Below are positions 12,645-23,512 of a stretch of 64,000 nucleotides of DNA, in pieces. How positions within the stretch are numbered: the stretch's first letter is position 1; every line of letters begins with the position of its first letter. Below the pieces are notes generated by a model. The model saw only the letters and a program-made list of their open reading frames with translations, searched no databases and was not told where the DNA came from. The stretch comes from Cephalopachus bancanus (lineage: Eukaryota > Chordata > Mammalia > Primates > Tarsiidae), in contig JAPVLO010000153.1 in assembly GCA_027257055.1 (NCBI GenBank), positions 1,984,001 to 2,048,000 of the forward strand, in the 5' to 3' direction. Made by a program: the position numbers and the translations under genes.

Positions 12645-12901
12645 GGCAGGCATGGTGGCATGTGCCTATAGTCCCATCTATCAGGATGCTGAGGCTGGAG
12701 GATTGTTTGAATCTAGTAGTTTTGGGCTGTAACGCTCTACACCGATCAGATGTCCACAGTAAGTTTGGCATCAATATGGTGATGACCCTGGGAGTGAGGG
12801 ACCACCAGTTGATCAAGGAGGGATGACCCTGCCCAGGTCGCCAATGGAGCAGGTCCAAATTCCCACGCTGATCAAGAAGTGATGCTTATAAATAATTGGC
12901 C
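12645..12901 (+). pseudogene. 7SL RNA (signal recognition particle RNA) pseudogene
   Basis: Follows 7SL RNA from its 5' end (GGCATGGTGGCATGTGCCTA, CTGAGGCTGGAGGATTG, GGGCTGT) into the S domain that Alu lacks. S-domain landmarks are GATCAGATGTCCACAGTAAG, TTTGGCATCAATATGGTGA (12764-12782), GGGACCACCAG, GGAGGGATGA, CCCAGGTCG, GGAGCAGGTC and GCTGATCA. It loses the match near 12900, so the 3' part of the Alu domain is missing. There are many substitutions and small indels, no T-run terminator and no clear A-tail. It is a truncated retropseudogene rather than a working SRP RNA. The S domain rules out a plain Alu. Confidence 0.92.
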
Positions 12902-13439
12902 TCATACTAACTTTCAACTTTCCAATTATGTGTTATTAAAGAATAGAAGAAGCAAAAGTTAAGAGAAACCCTCCATAATCTTTCTCTATCAACTGCTTAC
13001 TAAAGCTGCAATCAATAAATAATGGTGCAGAAATAAGTTCTAAGCAGATTAAAAGATTAAATATAGTTTTCATTATAGCTATAGAAAATATTGGGAATTA
13101 GGGTGACAATTTTATAAGCATAAAATAAAAGAAGAAATCATAAATGACTTTTTGTATTTCAAAAAACATAAAATTTTTGCTCCTCAAAACAAATAAAAAT
13201 CACGCCAAAATAAAAAGGTAAAGAACTGCCCAAGTTGAGTTTTTGCAGAATTTTTAGGCTACAGCTAGCCACTTTCTTTTCTATTGAACTCACTGGATTT
13301 CAATTTCACCTAATACACATCATTCAAGAAAAGGTAAGTACTTTAGAAGAATTTAAACTCACAACCCAAAATAATGGGAGATTTAAAGAGCACAACTACT
13401 TCCAAAAAAAGTTGAAGAGCATATACCATTGGAGAGGCA
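12902..13439. other. Anonymous AT-rich DNA
   Basis: No gene seen. The frame 13235-13447 has no recognisable protein. Possibly the 5' part of the old L1M that follows, but too diverged to call. Confidence 0.35.
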
Positions 13440-13840
13440 ATAATTAGTACAAACAGCCCAAGAATTTTTTAATGTATATGATAAATATATCAAAGAAAGG
13501 AAAGGAAGTAGAAAACAAAAATAATAAAAATTTTAAATTAACAATTAAAAATAAAATTAGAAATACCATGTTAAAAAAGTAACTTAAATTGGAAAAACAC
13601 AATAGATTAGATAAATACTAAATGGATATACCTGAAGAAAGAATTAATGAATTGTTACTACCAGTTCTAGAAACTCTCCTAGATGGAATAGGAAAAAAAA
13701 AAAGAAAAACAAAAATATAAAAAGAAATTTTTTTTAAATGAAAATAAGATTACTAGTGGCAACATATGGATACTGAAAGTTCCAAGAGAAGAGAAATATA
13801 AAAAATAATGTGGAGAAGATGCTTGGAAAATAATTGTTAC

Positions 13841-15822
13841 AACAAGTGGAAAAATAGTCCATGCTCATGGATTGGAAGAATCAACATTATTAAGATGTCC
13901 ATTCTACCCAAGGCAACCTACAGATTTAACATAATACCCATTAAATTACCAGCAGCATTATTCTTAGACCTGGAAACGACAATACAGGAATTCATATGAA
14001 AACATAAACAACCACAAATAGCCAAAACAATCCTCAGCAAAAAAAAAAGCGGGAGGCATCACACTCCCAGACTTTAAGCTTTATTATAAAGCTACAATAA
14101 TCAAAACAGCCTAGTATTGGTGTAAAGACAGGCATATAGATCAATGGAACAGGATATAGATTCCAGAAGCAAAACCTCAATTTCTCAACCAATTCATCTT
14201 CAGCAAAGCCTCCACCACTAACCACTGGGGAGTAGAACCTATTCAGTAAATGGTGCTGGGAAAACAGATTGACCACATGGAGAAGGTTAAAACAAGACCC
14301 CTACCTATCACCATACACAAAAATCCACTCTAAACGAATCAAAGACCTAAGCATAAAACATCAAACTATAAGAGCATTAGAAAACGCAGGAGACACCCTT
14401 ATGGAAATTGAAACTGGCAAACAACTCCTGATCAAAACCCCAAGTGCCCATGCCATAAGAGATAAGCTAGACAAGTGGGACTTCATCAAACTGACAAACT
14501 TCTGCAAAGCCAAAGAAACCATTGAGAACTGGGAGACAGTCCACCGACTGAGAAAAAATATTTGCCAACTGTATGACTGACAAAGGCCTGACATCTAGGA
14601 TTTACAAGGAACTCAAACGTGTAAAAAAGAAAAAAAAGCAAACAGCTCATTACAAAGTGGGCAAGAGATATGAAAAGTCAGTTCTCAAAAGAAGACATAT
14701 AAGCCGGGCTCGGTGGCTTAGCCTGTAATCCCGCGCCTTTGGGAGGCTGAGGTGAGTGGATTGCCTGAGTCCGTGGGTTCGAGACCCACCTGGGCAGTGA
14801 GACCTCATCTCTACAATAAATCAAAAAATCAGCCGGGGTGGTAGCACATGCCTGTAATTCCGGCTACTCGGAAGACTGAGGCGGAAGGATCGCCAGAGCC
14901 CAGCAGGTCCAGGCTGCGGTGGCCAGGAGCGGCCACTGCACTCCAGTCTGGGCAACAGAGTGAGACTCCAACTCAAAAAAAAAAAAAAAAAGAAGACATA
15001 CGAGCAGCCAACAGATACATGAAAAAATGTTCAGCCTCACTAGTCATCAAAGAAATGCAAATTAAAACCACACTGAGATACCACCTAACTCCAATCAGGA
15101 TGGCCAAGATCAATAACCCAAAAAACAACAGATGCTGGAGAGGATGAGGAGAAAGGGAACACTTCTACACTATTGGTGGGAGTGTAAACTAGTACAATCT
15201 CTGTGGAAAACAGTTTGATGATTCCTAAAAGATCTAAAAATTGACCTTTCATATGACCCTGCAATCCCCTTTCTGGGAATATGCCTTGAGGAACTTAAAT
15301 CACTCTATGAAAAAGATACCTGCAAATGTATGTTTATTGCAGCATTATTCACAATAGCAAAAACATGGAACAAACCATGCTGCCCATCAAAAGAAGACTG
15401 GTTTAAAAAATGTGGTACATATACATGATGGAATATTATGCAACCACAAAGAAAGACAAAATTATGAACTTCACAGCAACTTGGATGGACTCAGAGTCTA
15501 TGATACTGAATGATCTATCACAGAAACAAAGAACTGAGTACCACATATTCCCATTCATAAGTGAACCTTGAACAATGATCATAATACTATAAGCAAAGGA
15601 TTGGCAGTAGTGGGAAACTGCCAGGGGGTGGAGTGGAATTTGCAGTAGTGGGAATCTGCTGGGGTGGAGGGCATGGCATTGGCAGTAGTGGGAAATTGTC
15701 AAGGGAGGAGGGACACACCTCATCAACAAGGGTACTTGCATAACGAACATTTGTATACCGACCCCTAAATTGTACCTTACATCTCTAAAATAAAAAATTT
15801 AAAAATTAAATAAAAAGAAAAG
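13841..15822 (+). mobile_element. 5'-truncated lineage-specific L1 with target duplication
   Basis: Starts inside ORF2 (GGAAAAATAGTCCATGCTCA; translation [20 protein letters not shown]), continues to the 3' UTR and ends in an A-rich tail. It is flanked by AATTGTTAC at 13832-13840 and 15823-15831, a 9-bp target duplication. ORF2 is interrupted by stops (for example near 13997) and by an Alu at 14702-14990. The 3' UTR has three hairpin/G-rich units (15603, 15641 and 15681), more than other copies here. About 1.69 kb without the Alu. Confidence 0.92.
14702..14990 (+). mobile_element. Young strepsirrhine-type Alu inside an L1
   Basis: Full dimer starting GCCGGGCTCGGTGGCTTAGC, with the young diagnostic ATCCCGCGCCTTTGGGAG, TCATCTCTACAATAAATCA and a second arm ending GAGACTCCAACTC plus an A-tail. 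It interrupts the L1 ORF2 at the AAGAAGACATA motif, which flanks it on both sides (14689-14699 and 14990-15000) as target duplication. It is younger than the L1 it sits in. Confidence 0.95.
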
Positions 15823-17937
15823 AATTGTTACTATTCCTCAAGAGTTAAGATAAATACCTTCATCTTGAAAGGATACAGAGTATCCTACAGGAGAGATTCA
15901 AACTATACCTAGATGCTATATAGTAAATTTTAGGAATATAAAATTGGAGTTTCTAGGAAGAAGGAGAAGATTAAAAAGAGAAAAAAAAGTCTTATGTCAG
16001 ACTCCCCAATAGCATCAACGGATGCAAGATGGAAAAAATAACATAAAAGTTTTAAAATATCAAAGAAAAATAAATTGAACCTTAAATTGCATACCCAGAC
16101 AATTTATCATTCAATTATGAGGATTTAATGAAAATATTCTTAGGCATAAAAGACCTCAGAAGATTTGCCACACACACACACAAAAATCCATATTGAATAG
16201 CTTTGGGAAAGTACGCAAATTAGAAAAGAAACAAACAGAGAAGGTGCTGTAAAAGATACCAAAAATAAGGATGATCCAGCACACTTTAGTATATTTCATT
16301 GTGAAAAAATAAAGAAATTAAGACCGAAAAATTCATATAACAAATAACCCATATGAAGGCATGAAAAATCTAACTAAAGACAGGTAAAGGGTTTGTAAAA
16401 GAAACAAAGGAACAGGAGAGATGCTAATATTCTGTTTGTTTGTATCTTGATAAAGATATTTTAAAAGCAAGCAAGAACATGATGCATAGAAAAAGGATAT
16501 AATAATTTTTTAAAAGCAAGACAATAAAAATGAGCCCAAATGTCTCCATTTATCACAAGTATAAATGGGTAAAGCTTGGAAATAAAAGGGATTTTCATGT
16601 AGGAAATGTTGAAAGTAAAAACATGATTTCAAGATGATGAAATTTACTTAATGGGTATCATGTATATTATTCAGTTTATGGATAAACCAAAAGTCCTTAC
16701 TTTACCACCATATAATATATACAATTTTAAAAATTTACACAAAAAGAAATGTTAAAAGTAAAAGATTGAAAAAGTCTATCAGGCAAATATATATATATAA
16801 ATTATATTATTATTATTTTTTATGTATACAATTTCAGGAAAAAATTTATCATAGAGATAATGAGGGTTGTTATATAATTATACAATGTTCAACTCACTAG
16901 GAAAATATACAATTTCAAACTGTATTCACCAAATAAAATAACCTTAATATAAATAAAGTGAAAATTGATAACATAGGGAGAAATGAACAAATCATCCTTA
17001 TAGAGGAAAATTTTAGTGTATTTCACAATTATTGACAGGTGAAACAGGAAGCAATTTAGAAAAATTGTAAATGATATGAGCAACATAATTAAAGTATTGT
17101 CATAAAAATATTGTCATGTGACTCACAATCCAGAAAGTAATCTTGAAGACATCCCAGAGTTCAGCCAGGGTATTAGCATACTCGTGCTACTGATAGCAAT
17201 CAGAGATCTTGCCATGATCTTACCATGCTCCCTATCCTAATGTGCTTCAGTTCAGTTCCCTTCACAGCCACTCAGAGAAAGAAAGGGATGGAAACAAGTT
17301 CTCGTGGCCATCTGGCACCACAGGCTTGTCACTCCAAACATACATAGAAATGTGTGTGTAACTAGAGCACAGATTTTTCCAAACCATACATACAATGTTT
17401 ACAAAATTTGACCATCTGCTGAAACATACCAGGTCTCAACAAATTTTGATGAATAGATATAATAGAAACCATGGCCTTCAAACATAATATATTTCAGATA
17501 GGAATTAGTAACATAAAAGATAAATTTTGAATCTCTGCATGTTGGGGACTCTTACAATATATTTCTAAATATCTCTTAGATCAAGAAAGATACCATAATA
17601 AAAATTTTTGAATACTTAGAAATGAATAGTAATCAAATCTGATATTAACTGATAATTAAAATTGACATTAAAATTTGTGGAAAGCAGTGACAGTGGTACT
17701 TCATTAATTAGAATAATATTTTTAGATTATATCGTTAAGGCTAAAGATTAAAGAGCTTAAACAACAGAATAAATTTAAAAATAGAAAAATATAAAGATAA
17801 AATAATATACAAGTTAAATCTTTAAAATATACAATAAAGAGAAACCAAATTCATAATTCTAATTAAGTAGACAAATGTCTTGGTATGATTGGCTGAGGAT
17901 GGAAAGAGAAACAATAAATATTTTAAATAAAAATTGG

Positions 17938-18235
17938 CATATAAGTAATGGGAAATTGTCAGGGGAGTGGGGGAGGTATTGGCAGTTGAGGGAATCTGCT
18001 AGGGGAGGGAGGGGCATACCTCATTAACAAGGGTACCTGCATAATCGATGTTTGTATACCTAACCCTAAATTATGCCCCACATCTTTATAATAAAATATA
18101 TATATATATCTGTCTAGGGATGGAGAGACATGGAGAGACACCCCTTATTAACAAGGGTGCCCGAACGATGCACATTTGCATACCTAACCCTTAACTGTAC
18201 CCCACAATTTTATAATAAAAAAATGTTAAATTAAA
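17938..18235 (+). mobile_element. Very short L1 3' end with two different tandem tails
   Basis: About 300 bp consisting only of L1 3' UTR. A first unit has hairpin/G-rich repeats ending ATGCCCCACATCTTTATAAT. It is followed directly by a second, different unit (CTGTCTAGGGATGGAGAGAC ... CTTAACTGTACCCCACAATT ... AATAAAAAAATG). The second unit resembles the tail of the L1 at 1-4506, the first that of the L1 at 13841-15822. It lies inside the old L1M, which resumes afterwards. Confidence 0.85.
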
Positions 18236-18692
18236 AATATATATATAAAGTGAAATGTAACTGTAAGTACTGCAGAGACAAAAAGAAAACGAAGGCATAC
18301 AAATTAATAACAAATTTGAAAGCTTAAGAAGAATAATGAATAAATTCTTTAAAAATTAACAAAACTGACTGAAGGAGGCATAGAAAGTTTACATGCTCCT
18401 ATAACTAATAAAAGATATAAATTAATAATTTTTTAATTTCCTACAAACAAAACATAATATCTAGATGGTACTGCATGTTTATTCTAAACAATTCTTCTAG
18501 AAAATGGAATTAGAGGAAACGGACTGACTCATTTTTTAAAACTTTAACAGAAAAAAAGAAAAGATACAATATGTATAAGAAAAAGCACAAATTCATCATA
18601 TTTATGATAAATAAAGATGAAAAAATTATAATCCAAATACTAGCAAATCATATTCAAAAGTATATGAAAGCATAACATATTATCCCCAAGAT

Positions 18693-19263
18693 TGATGCTG
18701 GGTAGCATGGGGTGCAGTTGTTCTGTGGGTTCTTGAGTCTGCCACAGAAAAGAATTTCAGAGTGAGTCCAATGTATAGCATAAGACAATATTTATGAGAA
18801 AGAAAAGATTCTCAAGAAAGAGCATGGTGCTGTAAGAGAAAGGACACATGCTGGTCTTTACCAAGAAGCTTTACATAATTTTATGATGATTAAGCAAACC
18901 ATGAGCTAAGAGCCGAGGGCTGCAGGTATCTGGTCAAGAGTTTTGATTACCACCTCTCAAACTTTTAAGGTCACAAAGACCTTCTAAATAATGAAAAGTA
19001 TTGGCTTACTAAATTGGAGGTTTTTTTTCTTTTTTTAGAATATCATCTCTGTGTTTTGAGCAATTCCCTATTGTTTCTGTGATTAACTGTACTGGGAGAT
19101 CCACATTCCAGCCCGTAAGGTAATCAGTTCTTGTATGCCTGGTCGATCAGGTGAAGGTCATGTACTGAAAAGAAACATGTCTGAATACTTACCCTATTTT
19201 AATTTAGACCTGCCTGCAAGAAACTCATCTATCTATGTCTAAGCTATGTTGATACCATGCTCA
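18693..19263 (-). mobile_element. Solitary LTR of an endogenous retrovirus, family not named
   Basis: A 571-bp block interrupts the L1M between '...TATCCCCAAGAT' and '...GATGAGTTTATTCC'. Read on the minus strand it starts TGAGCATGGTATC and ends TACCCAGCATCA, the TG...CA form of an LTR. Near its end it has CTTTCTCATAAATATTG followed by CTCACTCTGAAATTC, like an R-U5 region. I could not fix a clean target duplication. No internal retroviral sequence is present. Confidence 0.65.
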
Positions 19264-19981
19264 CTCTGGGATGAGTTTATTCCAGAATTACAGGATGAGT
19301 TAATATTAGAAAATCTAATAGAAATACCATTTTCTATCTAGATGAGTAAATTGAGATAAATATTTTATTAAATTCAAAACCTGTTCATGACAAAGCACTT
19401 AGAAAACTGGAAATGGAAGGATAACTATTTTTTTAAAACCTACAACAAGCATGATTCTAAGTGAGGAAACATTGGAAGAGTCACTACAAAAATAGAGATG
19501 CCTGCTGTCTTCACTTCTTTCAACATTGTGCTGGAGGTCCTACTCACTGTAAATGCAAGAAAAAATAAGCTAAAGGCATAAGATTGGATAAAGAGGAAGA
19601 ATAAGATTATCATTATTTGAAACTCATATGATTTCTACATAAAAATACTAAAAAGATTGTAAAAAAATTATACAACTTTACTGAAGAGCATTTTTAATGG
19701 CCTAGGTAAATGAAGATACCAAATAAATGGAGATTGAAAGATAATATCACAAAAATATCAATTCTCAAATTCATAAAAGGATTTAGTGCAATTCTAGTCA
19801 AAATTCCTACAGGTTTCTTTGGGGAGATGAAGACTAATATAACGTCAGGATTCTAAAATGCAAAGGGCTAAGACTAGCCAAAAATAGTAAAGAGCAGCTG
19901 CTCTACTAGATATAAAGATGTTTTATGTAGCTGTTGTAGTTAAGACAGTTATATATATGCAGGAAAAGATGGAACAGAATA

Positions 19982-20259
19982 GGCCAGCCTTGGTGGCTCA
20001 GCCTGTAATCCCAGCACTTTGGGAGGCCGAGGCAAGTGGACTGACTGAGCCCTCGGGTTTGAGACCAGCCCAGGTAACTTGGCGAGACCTCATCTCTAAA
20101 ATAAAATAAAATAATTAGCCAGGCAGAGTATCGCAAGCCTGTAGCTCTGGCTACTTGAGAGACTGAGGCAGAAGGATCGTCGGAGCCCAACGGGTCGATG
20201 CTGGGGTGACTGTGAGTGTGTCACTGCACTCCTGCCTTGGGGACAAAAGGAAAAAGAAA
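19982..20259 (+). mobile_element. Alu (strepsirrhine type, intermediate age)
   Basis: Full-length dimer (GGTGGCTCAGCCTGTAATCC, CAGCACTTTGGGAGGCCGAG, GCGAGACCTCATCTCTAAAA, then second arm) with an A-rich AAAAAGAAAA end. Flanks AAAGATGG(A/G)ACAGAATA at about 19965-19981 and 20260-20276 form a target duplication with one mismatch. Confidence 0.93.
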
Positions 20260-21159
20260 AAAGATGGGACAGAATAGACATTCTAAAGAAAGATCTGAAA
20301 GTATATGAAACTTTAATAAATGACGGAAGTCAAATGGCAGGCTTTTGGGGAAAGGAGGGGCTATTTAATTAATGCTGTGGGAAAATTCGTTTATGGATAA
20401 AACGAAATTTGATTTCTACTTCAATCATATTCAAAAATCAACTATAGATGGATTAAAAAATAGATTTTAAAAGCAAAACTTTCAAAGCCTTAGAAGAAAA
20501 CATAAAGTGGCTGTCTTTACGATCCTGAGGTGAGGAAGAATTACACAATAGATATCCAAAAAATGTGACCATGAGACAAATTTGATCTATTCAGTTCAAA
20601 AATTCTGTTCAGTCAAAGATACCTAAAAAGGAATTATCAAGACAAGCCCTAAACAAGGAAAAGATACTTACAAATAACCAACAATGAAATAGTACCAAGA
20701 ATGTACAAAGAATTCCTACAAATAAATAAGGAAATGACAAACAATCAAATATAAAAATTGAGAAAAATTAATAGGAATAGTGACTTCATAATGTTGAAAA
20801 AATCCATAAATATCAACAGTGCCAATAAAATCACAATGAAAAAACTAATATACCCCCATATTATTAGAAAAATTAAATCAGACAATACCAAATGTAAGAG
20901 AATAGCTCCCATTGGGTTCATTTATATACTGCTAATGGGGTGTAATTATCACAAACACTTTTTTTATAATACTGTGTATTATATTGAGCCATTCACCCCA
21001 CAACCTAGCAAGTCCACTGATACATGGTAAAACTAGAAGAGATTTCTGTATCTTTCACCTAGAGACAGAAAACAAAGTTAACATCGTTTCTAGGTTGTAA
21101 TGGTGGGGGGGGGGACAGGAAATAACCAAAGAAGTGCCACAAAAATTCTCATTATAAAA

Positions 21160-22248
21160 ACAACGGGCAATGCTTATGGAAATCAGAACAGGTAACCAGT
21201 TCCTGATCAAGACCCCATAAGCCCATGCCATAAGAGATAAGATAGACAAGTGGGATCTCATCAAACTGAAAAGCTTCTGCAAAGCAAAAGAAACCATCAA
21301 GAGAGTGGGGAGACAGATCACAGAATGGGAAAAAATATTTGCCAACTGCATATCTGACAGAGGCCTAACATCCAGGATCTACAAGGAACTCAAAAGTGTG
21401 AAAGGAAAAAAACAAAGAGTCCCATTAAAAAGTGGACAAAAGACATGAATAAACATGTCTCAAATGAAGACATGTGAGCAACCAACAGACACATGAAAAA
21501 GTGCTCAGCCTCATTAATCATCAGAGAAATGCAAATCAAAATCACACTGAGAGACCACCTAACTCCAGTAAGAATGGACATCATTAATAAACAAAAAAAC
21601 AACAGATACTGGCGAGGATGTGGAGAAAAGGGGACGCTTCTACACTATTGATGGGAATGGAAACTAGTTCAACCTCTATGGAAAACAGTGAATTGATTCC
21701 TAAAAGAGCTAGAAATTGACCTTTCATGCAACCCAGCAATCCCCCTCTGGGATTATACCTGGTGGAACTTAAATCACTCTACAAAAAAGATACCTGTACA
21801 GGCATGTTTTTTGCAGCACTATTTACAATAGCATAAACTTGGAGCCAACCATGCTGCCCATTGAAACTGGACTGGATTCAAAAATGTGGTACATATGCAC
21901 AATGGAATATTACACAGTCATAGAAAAGAACAAAATTACAGACTTCACAGCAATGGATAGATTTAGAGTCTATAATATTCAGTGATTTATCACAGAAGCA
22001 AAGAACTGAGTACCACATATTCTCACTCATAAGTGGACCATGAACATTTACCATAGTATTATAAGAAAGGGATTGGCAGTAGCTGAAAACTAACATGGAA
22101 TAGGAGGGAGGACACATAAGGGTACCTGATCTCAAACCAAGAGAAGTGGGGACCAAAGGGAGGCCCAAATTTTACCTGCACAGTGATCACTTTTATACCT
22201 AATTCTGAAATGTACCCCACATCTTTAAAATAAAATATAAAAAAGTAA
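21160..22248 (+). mobile_element. 5'-truncated L1, about 1.1 kb
   Basis: Begins in the ORF2 C-terminal region ([35 protein letters not shown] frame) and ends with a 3' UTR and TGTACCCCACATCTTTAAAA tail. ORF2 remnants are out of frame. Target duplication not convincing. A 10-base G-run lies just upstream at about 21103-21114. Confidence 0.9.
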
Positions 22249-22640
22249 AATGTCACAAGATTAAAGTTAAAAAAAAATACAGGCAAAAAAAGTAAAGAAA
22301 ATAGAATAAGGCCATCTTAGATATTTTTTATGAATAAATACATTTTAATGGAATAATACTATATGTACAGTTTTGTATCCTATCATCTTTGAGTATACAT
22401 ATGGACTGATATTCAGCTGACAAGCACAGTAAAACCATTTCAGTTACTAAAATGTTGAGATATTTCCACAGTGTTTGAAAATAATCGCTGTCCCAAGTCA
22501 CCTTATTAGCCCCTAGGGAACTTGCCTTACTCCACCCCGTACTTCCTCACATTTTGGCAACTAGAGGAATGTTTCTGATACTGCCAGAGGGTTCCAGAAC
22601 TCTACTTCAGAAAAATGGTCAGCATCCCATTTGATAAATT
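22249..22640. other. Anonymous AT-rich DNA
   Basis: No gene or named repeat seen. Confidence 0.4.
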
Positions 22641-22903
22641 AGCATCTGTACCCTACAGGTTGTTAAGTATTTTCACTATGCTTGCTTCATTTATTTTCAA
22701 AATTATCACAATCCCCACATTGTGGATATGCCACAATTTATTCAATTATTCCTTTATTACTGAACAGTTTGGGTTTTAAAACGATTTTCATTTTGTAAAT
22801 GTCACTGGGATGAGCATCCTTGTTTTATCGCTTATTTGTGAAATTGCAACAAGGTCACAAAAGGATGAATACTGCCAAACTGCTTCATATACACTGACTC
22901 ATA
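22641..22903 (-). repeat. Old L1M 3'-region fragment, antisense
   Basis: Plus-strand text such as TTATTCAATTATTCCTTTAT, TGGGATGAGCATCCTTGTTT and CAAACTGCTTCATATACACT reads as the reverse complement of an old L1M 3' region. It ends at the target site of the twin-primed L1. Confidence 0.55.
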
Positions 22904-22917
22904 TTGACAATAGTTTT
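22904..22917 (+). repeat. Target-site duplication, left copy
   Basis: TGACAATAGTTTTA, matching 25056-25069 exactly. A T-rich run (22918-22930) follows, as expected for the poly(A) end of a minus-strand insertion. Confidence 0.75.
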
Positions 22918-23512
22918 ATTTTTTTAATTTTAAAATATTTAGTCACTTATAAATAGTGCATCCATTGCACATTAACATAGATAGCATAGATTATGAAAAT
23001 AACAATATTATCCAAAACAAAATATAATTAGTTAAAAGGAGTGTTGTTGCTTATTTTGCCAAATCTTTCAAATATCTGGCTTAATAGATGATAACTAGAT
23101 TCTTATACTTTGAATGCTTTTACATTCAATTCAATGTGACATGTTTGAGTTGAAGTATATAAAGAAAATCCAGCCTTAAACAGACATGTGACTGAAAAGG
23201 CAGTAGTTTAATAGCTGTTTCAGGTAACTGGGGGCCTTCTTTGATATCCTAAAATTTAGCAAGTGGGAGTTTCTTACAGTTTAGTTGCAGTGTGGAATCT
23301 AAAACTGTGTCAATAAACTTTTCATATTGTATCATTAAACCACTGGTTTATTTCACACTTTGAATGGCTCTTTTACTCAGTATGACTTTGTAATATAATG
23401 CACTGATCATCAGAACATATGAGTTTATTTGATTTTTGCACAATTTCCAAAAGTCAGCACATTTCATTAAATAGTATTTTTTAAATCATCACCAATTTCA
23501 TCAAAAGTCTTT
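22918..23512 (-). mobile_element. Candidate 3'-transduced segment of the twin-primed L1
   Basis: Lies between the L1 3' end proper (about 23513) and a second T-rich run (plus strand) adjoining the left target duplication. The placement fits read-through of the L1 poly(A) site on the minus strand, with about 580 bp of downstream DNA carried along. I see no canonical AATAAA just before the outer tail, so the call rests on the target duplication and the tail. It may instead be ordinary flank with a chance repeat. Confidence 0.55.

Larger units (their letters stand above)
13440..21080 (+). mobile_element. Old L1M element split by nested insertions
   Basis: Fragments of one plus-strand L1M appear in consensus order. 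About 13440-13840 is possibly ORF1-region. 15832-17937 holds spacer-like TACCCAGACAATTTATCATTC and EN/early ORF2. 18236-18692 is RT region ending ...CATATTATCCCCAAG. 19264-19981 resumes at GATGAGTTTATTCCAGAATT. 20277-21080 is the C-terminal ORF2 region. The breaks coincide with four insertions: L1+Alu 13841-15822, L1 3' end 17938-18235, LTR 18693-19263 and Alu 19982-20259. Continuity across the LTR is the strongest, because the L1 'accaag/tttattcca' context is rejoined. Continuity at the left end is less certain. Confidence 0.7.

Noticed and set aside
12640..12858. 72-codon minus-strand frame
   Set aside because: It is the antisense of the 7SL RNA pseudogene.
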